NCBI GenBank assembly: GCA_910587205.1
Contig: CAJULZ010000008.1
Span: 1-42,531, forward strand
From: an uncultured Oscillospiraceae bacterium
GTDB lineage: Bacteria > Bacillota > Clostridia > Oscillospirales > Oscillospiraceae
DNA: 42,531 nt
Direction: 5' to 3'
The notes under the pieces are model-generated. The model was given only the letters and a program-made list of their open reading frames with translations. It searched no databases and was not told the origin of the DNA. The number at the start of each line of letters is the position of its first letter. Position 1 is the stretch's first letter. The position numbers and the translations under genes are program-made. Below are positions 23,491 through 30,019 of the stretch, piece by piece.

Positions 23491-24606
23491 TTACAGGTAC
23501 GGATGTTTGTAGGGGGCCGGCTCCGGCCCGCAGTAAAGGCCGTAGGCGTCGCAAATCCAGTAGATACCATCCACATTGACGCGGCACCACTGGTGGCTCC
23601 ACTGATTCTCGTTAACGTGTTCGTAGGGGATTCCCAAGATACTCAGACAGAGGCCGGTGGCCCTGGCGCATCCCGCGCAGGAGGCCACACCCAGGACAAA
23701 GTAGCCGTAGGGGTCGCTATAATGCGCTGCGGAAGTAGAATACTCCATACCGTCCTCCGCCAGCCGCCGCAGCTCCGACGCGATGCCATAGAGCTGTTCC
23801 TCCCGGCTCATTCCCGCGTATGGGCCGACGATCTTCAGCGCGGCGTTGTAAGCCTTGGTGAGCTCGGCGTCCGAAAGGTTTTCCCGAATGCTTTTCAGGT
23901 TTGCCAGCTGTTTCATGGGCACCGCCGCGAAATATGGCGTATCAAGCGTGATGGTTTTCCGCAAGGATGTATTTGCCATGCGGCTGACGATCGCCGCGGC
24001 CGCGCCGCGGGTGATGTTGGAAGACGGGGCAAAGGTACCTATTGTATCGTTGCCGGTAAGGATGCCCGCCCGGTACAGGCGATAGACGGCGTCATAATAA
24101 TCGGCCCCTTTTTCCATATCAGGGATAGCGCCGTCTACCACTGTATTGACCGCTGGGAGAACAGCATTGGGCAGGGATGCCCCCAAAATCATGGCGAAAG
24201 TGGCTCGGCTGATAGGAGAATTAAGGTTCTCATACTTTTTGGCAATGATCCCCTGCCCCAAAGCATACTCCACATAGGGCTCCAAATAGTTCTGCGCCCC
24301 GCGGGCCTGAAAGGTCGCCTCATTCGCGTAGTATGTATTATGCAGGCGGCAGGCCATAATAATGGCTTGGCCGATGGTCACGTTGCCATCGGGTTGGAAC
24401 TCGGTGTTTGACACGCCATTCATAAGCCCAAATTCATAGGCAGTTTTCACGTTGGCCGACCACAGGCTTCCGGCGGGGACGTCGACAAACTGGCCTTCCT
24501 TGTAATCCATCTTTTTCTCAAAACCGGAAATGCCAGTGGCGGAGGCGGGGGCGCAGAGCGACAGGAGCAAGACGATGCTCAGCAGCAGGGATGTGAATTT
24601 TTTCAT
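23491..24606 (-). CDS. Surface protein: SLH domains + transglutaminase-like domain, 371 aa
   Basis: Signal peptide (1-23), three SLH modules (about 32-225; FVDVPAGSLWSANVKTAYE, YRLYRAGILTGNDT), then a transglutaminase-like domain with Cys310 (SCAGCARAT), His338 (SHQWCRV) and Asp353 (ICDAYG). ATG at 24606 has AGGAG upstream. It is a paralog of 17774-19003 and lies just upstream of the CHAP-FnIII gene in the same direction, so the two may be co-expressed. Substrate unknown. Confidence 0.85.
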   Translation of the reverse strand: MKKFTSLLLSIVLLLSLCAPASATGISGFEKKMDYKEGQFVDVPAGSLWSANVKTAYEFGLMNGVSNTEFQPDGNVTIGQAIIMACRLHNTYYANEATFQARGAQNYLEPYVEYALGQGIIAKKYENLNSPISRATFAMILGASLPNAVLPAVNTVVDGAIPDMEKGADYYDAVYRLYRAGILTGNDTIGTFAPSSNITRGAAAAIVSRMANTSLRKTITLDTPYFAAVPMKQLANLKSIRENLSDAELTKAYNAALKIVGPYAGMSREEQLYGIASELRRLAEDGMEYSTSAAHYSDPYGYFVLGVASCAGCARATGLCLSILGIPYEHVNENQWSHQWCRVNVDGIYWICDAYGLYCGPEPAPYKHPYL

Positions 24607-24838
24607 GCAATCATCTCCTAATTATTAGTAAAGTGCGCTCTCTTGTAAGAATGCTGGCTCTGGCTCACAACGTGTGGGTTATAAGCCACGCTCCCTATTG
24701 CAAAAATTTGCTGCGTGTGGTAGAATTATCCCCATCAAAACGGGAAAAGGTTGGCAGGCCGTTGTTCAAAACGGCAATTTCTGCCCAGATTCATAGCTCA
24801 TTTAGAGTGGACTGCAACCCACGCTTTGTAGGCCAAAC

Positions 24839-25423
24839 CTACTCCTTACACCACCGCTGGAAGGTTCCGTGGGCTACACCCAGCTTTTTAGCTGCTGTCC
24901 TGCCGCTGATCTCGCCCCGCCTCCAGGCGGCCATCACGCCCTCGTAGTCCTTGCCCCGATCCTTGAACTTGCGTCCGAAGTGGACGCCTTTGGCTTTGGC
25001 CGCCGCGATCCCCTCCGCCTGCCGCTGGCGGTTGAATTCCCGCTCCGTCTGTGCCACATAGGACAGCAGTTGGAGGACGATGTCGGCGATCAGCACGCCG
25101 GTGAGATCCCGGCCCTGGCGGGTATCCAGCAGGGGCATATCCAGCACCACGATGGCCACCTGTTTTTCCTTGGTCAGAAGCCGCCACTGTTCCAGGATCT
25201 CATCATAATTCCGCCCCAGCCGGTCGATGCTTTTGATGACAAGGGTATCCCCGGCTTTCAGTCTGCGTACCAGCCGCCGATATCCGGGGCGGTCAAAGTC
25301 TTTACCCGATTGCTTGTCCATGATGATACTGTCAGTTTGAACCCCGAATTCCCGCATAGCGATGATCTGCCGGTCCTCGTTCTGCTCCTTTGTGGAAACC
25401 CGGACGTATCCGTATGTACCCAT
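24839..25423 (-). CDS. Serine recombinase (resolvase/invertase family), 194 aa
   Basis: The catalytic domain begins YGYVRVSTKEQ, whose serine is the nucleophile, with the arginine motif SIDRLGRNYDEI and the E-helix QTEREFNRQRQAEGI. A Hin/resolvase-type HTH (ISGRTAAKKLGVAHGTF) ends the protein. The start is ATG at 25423 after GAGGAGG. It may resolve dimers of the excised element or invert or resolve DNA in the cargo region; no inverted crossover sites were identified. The 232 bp between it and the SLH gene hold no other gene. Confidence 0.88.
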   Translation of the reverse strand: MGTYGYVRVSTKEQNEDRQIIAMREFGVQTDSIIMDKQSGKDFDRPGYRRLVRRLKAGDTLVIKSIDRLGRNYDEILEQWRLLTKEKQVAIVVLDMPLLDTRQGRDLTGVLIADIVLQLLSYVAQTEREFNRQRQAEGIAAAKAKGVHFGRKFKDRGKDYEGVMAAWRRGEISGRTAAKKLGVAHGTFQRWCKE

Positions 25424-25505
25424 AACGCTCCTCCTCTTTGGTAATAGCTTCATTTTAGGGGAGCTATGGCTCTGTACAATATGAATTTAGTTCAGAGGAA
25501 GGGAA

Positions 25506-25540
25506 AGCGGCTGTCTCCCGCAATGGGAAACAGCCGCTTC
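25506..25540. other. Strong hairpin in the 25424-25769 gap
   Basis: AAGCGGCTGT pairs perfectly with ACAGCCGCTT around CTCCCGCAATGGGAA. There is no clear T-run on either side, so terminator function is uncertain. The gap around it (25424-25769) contains the promoter of the MNT/HEPN pair but no gene that I can support. Confidence 0.35.
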
Positions 25541-25698
25541 CGTATAATTTCGATAGGTGCCCTTTCTCTGTCGTACCAAAATGCTCGCCTCCTTTAAGCA
25601 ATGTAACATACCATACTTTGGGGAGGAAGTCGAGAGAAATAATCCGGGATGAGGCTCTCTTATTGTTTACAGCGGCGCAAGATTTGCATGGGGGGCGC

Positions 25699-25727
25699 TT
25701 GTATTTTGCGCCCCGCTGTGGTACACT
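25699..25727 (+). promoter_or_regulatory. Promoter for the MNT/HEPN pair
   Basis: TTGTAT, a 17-nt spacer and TACACT lie 43 nt before the GTG at 25770. The call is by inspection only. Confidence 0.45.
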
Positions 25728-25769
25728 AAATCCAAGCCAATAGGAAATTTGGGGAGAGGAGGATGCCTT

Positions 25770-26111
25770 GTGCGGACAATACAAGAGGTGAACAAGATTA
25801 TTGAGGAGCTGTGCGCCAGCATGGCATCCCTGTTCCCTCAAGATCAAATTGAAGCCATCCTGTTTGGCTCCTATGCCAGAGACGACGCGGAGCCGGGATC
25901 GGATATTGATGTGCTGATCCTTGTAGACGCATCCCGCCAGGATATATCCGCGCGGAATTGGCAGGTGGGGGATTTGGCTGCGGAGTTTTTGCTGAATTAT
26001 GGAATTGTAGTGTCCCCAATCGTAGAAAACCGGGAATATTTCAATAGGAATGTAAATGTTTTGCCGTTTTATCGCAATGTTAACCGGGAAGGGGTGCGGA
26101 TAAGTGCCTGA
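25770..26111 (+). CDS. MNT-type nucleotidyltransferase (putative antitoxin)
   Basis: A 113-residue minimal nucleotidyltransferase with the family motif GSYARDDAEPGSDIDV (residues 33-48; the metal-binding Asp45 and Asp47). In MntA/HepT-type modules this enzyme inactivates the HEPN toxin by nucleotidylation. The start is GTG at 25770 after AGAGGAGG; a TTG at 25749 has no site. The gene overlaps the downstream HEPN gene by 8 bp, as such pairs usually do. The function as an antitoxin is inferred from the pairing. Confidence 0.85.
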   Translation: MRTIQEVNKIIEELCASMASLFPQDQIEAILFGSYARDDAEPGSDIDVLILVDASRQDISARNWQVGDLAAEFLLNYGIVVSPIVENREYFNRNVNVLPFYRNVNREGVRISA

Positions 26112-26514
26112 TATCACGAGGATCGACCTGTCCCGGTATCGTTTGCAGAAGGCAAAGGAGATGCTGGCATCCGCCAAACGGGATATGGACGCGAAGGACT
26201 ACGCTTCCGCCAATAACCGGGCATATTACGCCATTTTTCACGCTATAAGGGCAGTACTTGCTTTGGATGGGGAAGACTATAAAAAGCATTCGGCAGTTAT
26301 TGCCCGTTTCACGCTGAATTACCTGAAGCCTGAAATACTGCCCAGAGAATACAGCAAGCTGATTTCCAATGCCTCACTGATTCGGAACCGCAGCGACTAT
26401 GAGGACTTCTATATCTGTTCGGTCGCAGATACAAATGCGTTGTTTACCAGGGCGGAATCTTTCTGTGCGGAAGTGGAAAAATACTTGGCTGGGCGCTATG
26501 GCGAAGAAACTTGA
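26104..26514 (+). CDS. HEPN-domain protein (putative toxin partner)
   Basis: A 136-residue all-helical HEPN protein (SAKRDMDAKDYASANNRAYY at the start, RNRSDYEDFY near residues 94-103). HEPN toxins are RNases with an R-x4-6-H motif; here the arginine is followed by DY and no histidine is in position, so it belongs to the HEPN group whose activity is less clear. The GTG start at 26104 lies inside the MNT gene, so the two are translationally coupled. Confidence 0.82.
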   Translation: MPDITRIDLSRYRLQKAKEMLASAKRDMDAKDYASANNRAYYAIFHAIRAVLALDGEDYKKHSAVIARFTLNYLKPEILPREYSKLISNASLIRNRSDYEDFYICSVADTNALFTRAESFCAEVEKYLAGRYGEET

Positions 26515-26526
26515 CATCCCCTTTAT

Positions 26527-26543
26527 GATTACGGCGTAGTAAA
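26527..26543. repeat. GATTACGGCG repeat, right end of element B
   Basis: GATTACGGCGTAGTAAA is identical to 6088-6104 at the left end of the element and one base different from 13068-13084. The two end copies run in the same direction. They are candidate accessory sites for recombination. Confidence 0.5.
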
Positions 26544-26571
26544 ATTTTCCCTGTTTTCTCTCCGAAATCAG

Positions 26572-26604
26572 AAAGGGCCGCGCCAGTGATGGCGAGGCCC
26601 TTTT
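26572..26604 (+). terminator. Terminator of the MNT/HEPN operon
   Basis: AAAGGGCC pairs with GGCCCTTT around an inner CGCCA/TGGCG stem, followed by TTTT. It lies 58 bp after the HEPN stop codon. Confidence 0.7.
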
Positions 26605-26610
26605 CCCGTT

Positions 26611-26630
26611 TGACCACATAACTGACCACA
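26611..26630. repeat. Arm-type doublet TGACCACA, right end of element B
   Basis: Two TGACCACA copies at 12-bp period, 116 bp inside the right att, matching 5992-6011 at the left end. Confidence 0.5.
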
Positions 26631-26745
26631 GACGCACCCGGAACACTCGGAGACATCGCAGTTAAACACCATCATATAGCAATCAAAATAGAACAGAAAC
26701 CACTAAAAACCACCACAAATTATGCAAAAAAGTTTTCTCCCGGCG

Positions 26746-26790
26746 TTCACACGCAAGAGGTCACAGATTCGAGTTCTGTAGTCTCCACCA
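26746..26790 (+). repeat. Attachment site: tRNA-Val(CAC) 3' half, right copy
   Basis: Identical to 5860-5904 over all 45 bases and starting at tRNA nucleotide 32. It is followed directly by a terminator hairpin that is different from the one at the left copy, and is probably the original 3' end of the chromosomal tRNA gene. No further copy is seen to the right. Confidence 0.9.
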
Positions 26791-26826
26791 AAAAGCACCT
26801 GATTTCCCGAGAAATCAGGTGCTTTT
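26791..26826 (+). terminator. Terminator following the right att site
   Basis: AAAAGCACCTGATTTC pairs with GAAATCAGGTGCTTTT, followed by CTTC. It is a perfect hairpin directly after the CCA end. Confidence 0.8.
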
Positions 26827-26944
26827 CTTCACTTTTTGGGCTATAATCCAGTATGGGTCAAAATCTGGGTCAGGGCAAGACCCAGACCGTGACCCAGACG
26901 GCGATAGGACACAATGGAGCGGACAGCATGGGGAGACTTTTTAG

Positions 26945-27112
26945 GGGTTCCCACCCATTATCATCCACGAGGAAGATCGTAAGGAATACTACACTGCGCT
27001 GGAGGTATGGCATGCCCGTCAGGATCTGGCCCCGCTGCGGGAGTTTCTCAAAAGGCAGACGGAAAAGACATGGGAAAAGCAGATTAGGAGGGCCGAAGGG
27101 CAGGACGGGTAG
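26945..27112 (+). pseudogene. 3' remnant of a Fic-family gene
   Basis: A 55-codon open frame reads GFPPIIIHEEDRKEYYTALE, then LAPLREFLKRQTEKTWEKQI and a stop. This resembles the C-terminal end of Fic/DOC proteins, just past the HxFxDGNGR active site, which is absent; the frame is closed by TAG immediately upstream. The gene was presumably cut by insertion of mobile DNA at the tRNA. Otherwise 26827-27321 holds only the operator-like palindrome near 27163-27202. Confidence 0.6.
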
Positions 27113-27162
27113 TTGCCAACGAGAGCGTTTTATTTGTTCGATTTCGTATTGTTCTCATTACC

Positions 27163-27202
27163 CCAACATCTGGTGAGGAGGGTACCCTCCAACAGATGGT
27201 GG
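27163..27202. promoter_or_regulatory. Palindrome upstream of the HNH operon
   Basis: CCAACATCTG...CAGATGGTGG forms an imperfect 40-bp inverted repeat whose centre is the perfect palindrome AGGGTACCCT. It is 120-160 bp before the HNH gene. It could be an operator or a short hairpin. A likely promoter (TGACAT at 27273, TATACT at 27295) lies between it and the gene. Confidence 0.35.
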
Positions 27203-27321
27203 GTGGAGCATGATGATGCAGTTAGGAGCAGATGGAATTATTCGCCTGTTCCTGTTTTGGAGAAGTTTGTCGTGACATTTTATATAATGGATGATATACT
27301 CAAACAAGGGAGGTGTGTGTA

Positions 27322-28089
27322 ATGGGCCAAGAAAGCAGAATTAAGCCCGGCCGAAATCAATTCGCAAGACTGATTTCAGAAGTGGATGGTTTATGCCCAC
27401 TATGCCAGGAAGAACTGATTGTTTCGCGTAATGGGTCGACAACAAATCTTTCGCAGGCTGCCCACATTTATCCTCACAGCCCTACAACCTCAGAAAAAGA
27501 GCTTCTCAAAAACGTCCCAAGGCTTTCCAATGATCCAGAGAGTATCGAAAACTTAATTATGCTTTGCCCCAATTGTCATCATAAATTTGACAATCCCCGT
27601 ACCGTAGCAGATTACATGACGTTATTCAATCTCAAAAAGAAACTCACCGATTGGAATATGGCCCGCGAATACTACAAAAAACACAGCCTTGAAGACGATT
27701 TGGTTTCTCTTTTAGCTGATATTGAGACTGTTGATGTGGAAATAAATCCGCGAAAGCTATCTTATAAAGTAATGACTGTGCGGGACAAAATGAACAAAGG
27801 TGCAAGCAATTCAACGATACAACGTGTTATTCGAGATGTACGAGATTACTATTGGCCAATTCGTATGGCTCTCATTCAGCTTGAACACGATGTGCCTGGG
27901 AAAAGCGACCTAATTGCTAAACAGGTAAATCTTTTCTATTCAGAACTAAGCCGAACAAATTTCTCCCAAGATGAGATTTACCAAGTGATATGCGATTGGT
28001 TTAATCGCAAGACACGCCAACAGTATACCCTTCTTACGCCCATCATTACAGCATATTACATTCAGAACTGTGAGGTATTTTCCACATGA
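27322..28089 (+). CDS. HNH endonuclease-type protein of an ABC-three-component-like system
   Basis: A 255-residue protein with an HNH nuclease at the N-terminus: zinc pair CPLCQEE (about 25-31), catalytic-type histidine in AAHIYPHSP, then ENLIMLCPNCHHKFDN with the second zinc pair and the N and H of the motif. The C-terminal 140 residues are helical (NPRKLSYKVMTVRDKMNKGA, YSELSRTNFSQDEIYQVICD) and correspond to the partner-binding region described for three-component systems. ATG at 27322 follows GGGAGG. The stop overlaps the next start as ATGA. It is the likely effector that cuts nucleic acid. Confidence 0.85.
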   Translation: MGQESRIKPGRNQFARLISEVDGLCPLCQEELIVSRNGSTTNLSQAAHIYPHSPTTSEKELLKNVPRLSNDPESIENLIMLCPNCHHKFDNPRTVADYMTLFNLKKKLTDWNMAREYYKKHSLEDDLVSLLADIETVDVEINPRKLSYKVMTVRDKMNKGASNSTIQRVIRDVRDYYWPIRMALIQLEHDVPGKSDLIAKQVNLFYSELSRTNFSQDEIYQVICDWFNRKTRQQYTLLTPIITAYYIQNCEVFST

Positions 28090-28301
28090 TTACCCCCAAC
28101 AAAGCGATTTCCTATGATGCTTCCCTGTTCCCAAAACTGCCTATAATTCTTTGCAGACTTAATACTCCTACAACTCCAGTAGAATTGTATCGTGATTTGC
28201 ATTCTAATTTTGCTGACGTGAGTCAATTCCTATTGGCAATAGATACTTTATTTGTGCTTGGACGGATAACAATTGAAAACGGGGAGCTGAGAATATGCTG
28301 A
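28086..28301 (+). CDS. Middle component, 71 aa (winged-helix-like)
   Basis: The small protein (residues about 5-71: SLFPKLPIILCRLNTPTTPV, then LAIDTLFVLGRITIENGELR) reads as a winged helix with a C-terminal beta hairpin. It sits between a nuclease-type gene and a DUF2326 ATPase gene and overlaps both (4 and 7 bp), exactly as the middle component in predicted ABC-three-component systems does. By itself the sequence is too short to assign a function. Confidence 0.75.
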   Translation: MITPNKAISYDASLFPKLPIILCRLNTPTTPVELYRDLHSNFADVSQFLLAIDTLFVLGRITIENGELRIC

Positions 28302-29941
28302 CAGAAATATACTGCGAAGCTTTTGGTGAGCAGAAGAGGGTTCCATTTTTCTCAGGTCTTAATGTTATTCAAGGCATTAGCGATGAGTCAGATGGAAACG
28401 GAAATTCCATAGGGAAGACCAATATGCTAAAAATTATTGACTTTGCATTTGGCGGGAAGTATTATATAGAGTCCAATGGAGATGTCATACGACATAAGGG
28501 GCATCACAATATTTGTTTTACACATATGTTTAATGGAAAAGCATATTGGTTTATGAGAAACACCAAGAAGCACAATACAGTGATTCGTTGTGCCGATGAC
28601 AAATATACTCCAAAGAGTGAGCAACCCGTAAAAAATTTTTGTGAATGGCTTCTGTCACAGTATAGAATCAAAGACTTACAGCTTTCCTTCCGAGAAGTTG
28701 TCAGCCTATATAGCAGGATTTGGGACAGGCCAAATAAAGATGTTAATCGACCGCTATATCATCATTATGCCCAACCAGTTGCAGAGGCCATTATTTCGCT
28801 GGTCAAGCTATTTGGACAATATGGCCCTATGCAAGAACTTTATGAACAAGACAAATATCTGAAAAAGCGACATACAGTGCTCACAAACGCTGTTAACTAT
28901 CACTTGCTTAAAGTACCTTCCGATCAAGAATACCGCAAAATCAAGCAGGAACTATCAGAAATCCAGGAAACACTGCAAACTTTAAGAGCAAACATTTCTA
29001 TCGCAAGCAATGAGAATGCAGATCAGCTAAGCGAACAAAGTAGCCAGTTGTATGAGCAACGATTACTTTTGATTACACAGCAGGGGCGAACAAAACGAGC
29101 ACTTCAACGGTGCAGAAAAAATATGGCTCAACTGGTACCACCCAGTGAAAATGTTTTTTTGCCGCTGGCAGAGTTTTTTCCAGATGTAAATTTGGATCGA
29201 ATCAAAGAGGTACAAGGTTTTCACAACCAACTTCGTGTCATCTTGTCAGATGAACTTAAGGCCGAAGAAACGAAACTGCTACAAGACGTGGACAAAATCA
29301 GCTTTGAACTCGACAAAGTCGGTCAACAAATTCAAAAGTTTACAAATCTTCCTGCCCGCACAGAGAGCGCTATGGAGCAGATGTTGGAATTGGCCGCGAA
29401 AAAAGAACATCTACAAACTCAATTAGCTGTATATGAAGATAGCAGCAAGGAGGCTGAGCAAAAGGCAGAAACGGGGAGGGCATTAGCTGAGATACTTGGA
29501 TCAACCACAGCCGAAATACAAGCCAAGATAAATGCAAAAATTCTTGAATATAGTGGTAATATTGCAACAAGCAACAGCAAGGCACCTATGTTGCATTTGA
29601 CGTCCAAAAATTATCAATACGGTGTAGAAGATAACACAGGAACGGGGAAGGCCTATACCGATTTGTTGCTTTTTGATATAGCGGTTCTTTCCCTTACACA
29701 ACTTCCCATCCTCATCCACGATTCGTTTTTATTTAATAACATCGACGACCTCACTAAACAAAGTTTTATCCGGCTATATAATAATTTTCCAGACAAACAA
29801 ATATTCATTTCGTTGGATCAGTTTTATGGAAAGGACAATGAAGAGATTAACAAAATCCTCTTTAATTCAACGCGCCTTACGCTCACTGGGCATAGTATGC
29901 TTTACGGAAAGGACTGGAGAAAGCCATCGGCCAAAACCTGA
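28295..29941 (+). CDS. DUF2326 SMC/RecN-like ATPase
   Basis: A 548-residue ABC/SMC-type ATPase. The Walker A is GNSIGKT (residues 36-42); the middle (about 190-420) is a long coiled coil; the C-terminal DUF2326 part carries the Walker B-like strand (LTQLPILIHDSFLFNNID) and a following histidine region. Such ATPases sense or bridge DNA and switch on their effector partners in conflict systems. The start overlaps the middle component by 7 bp, which makes one tight operon with the HNH gene. Base composition is AT-rich compared with the flanking mobile genes. Confidence 0.85.
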   Translation: MLTEIYCEAFGEQKRVPFFSGLNVIQGISDESDGNGNSIGKTNMLKIIDFAFGGKYYIESNGDVIRHKGHHNICFTHMFNGKAYWFMRNTKKHNTVIRCADDKYTPKSEQPVKNFCEWLLSQYRIKDLQLSFREVVSLYSRIWDRPNKDVNRPLYHHYAQPVAEAIISLVKLFGQYGPMQELYEQDKYLKKRHTVLTNAVNYHLLKVPSDQEYRKIKQELSEIQETLQTLRANISIASNENADQLSEQSSQLYEQRLLLITQQGRTKRALQRCRKNMAQLVPPSENVFLPLAEFFPDVNLDRIKEVQGFHNQLRVILSDELKAEETKLLQDVDKISFELDKVGQQIQKFTNLPARTESAMEQMLELAAKKEHLQTQLAVYEDSSKEAEQKAETGRALAEILGSTTAEIQAKINAKILEYSGNIATSNSKAPMLHLTSKNYQYGVEDNTGTGKAYTDLLLFDIAVLSLTQLPILIHDSFLFNNIDDLTKQSFIRLYNNFPDKQIFISLDQFYGKDNEEINKILFNSTRLTLTGHSMLYGKDWRKPSAKT

Positions 29942-29972
29942 TTTAAATCAATGCCAGCGCAAATACTCTCAC

Positions 29973-30012
29973 AGCTCGGGGCAGATGGAACCTTCCTCCA
30001 TCTGCCCCAGCT
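29973..30012. terminator. Long hairpin between convergent genes
   Basis: AGCT-C-GGGGCAGATGGA pairs with TCCATCTGCCCC-AGCT. It lies between the ATPase stop (29941, + strand) and the integrase stop (30020, - strand) and probably ends transcription from both sides. Confidence 0.55.
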
Positions 30013-30019
30013 AATTAGT

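Larger units (their letters stand above)
5860..26790. mobile_element. Integrative mobilizable element B, 20.9 kb
   Basis: The element is bounded by identical 45-bp tRNA-Val 3'-half repeats. Just inside each end lie a TGACCACA-TAAM-TGACCACA doublet and a GATTACGGCGTAGTAAA repeat, which look like integrase arm or accessory sites. The mobility module (6118-14187) has two integrases, DUF6809, MobP3 relaxase, MobC-like protein, oriT-like sequences, winged-helix protein and excisionase. The cargo (14366-26514) is mainly secreted proteins. No coupling protein or type IV secretion genes are present, so it would need a helper to transfer. Confidence 0.88.

Noticed and set aside
25464..26177. 237-codon minus-strand frame
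   Set aside because: It is antisense to the MNT gene, whose GSYARDD...GSDIDV motif is on the + strand, and its upstream part has no start signal.
26853..27176. 107-codon + frame over the Fic remnant
   Set aside because: It is a different frame from the Fic-like one, lacks a ribosome-binding site and contains no domain.
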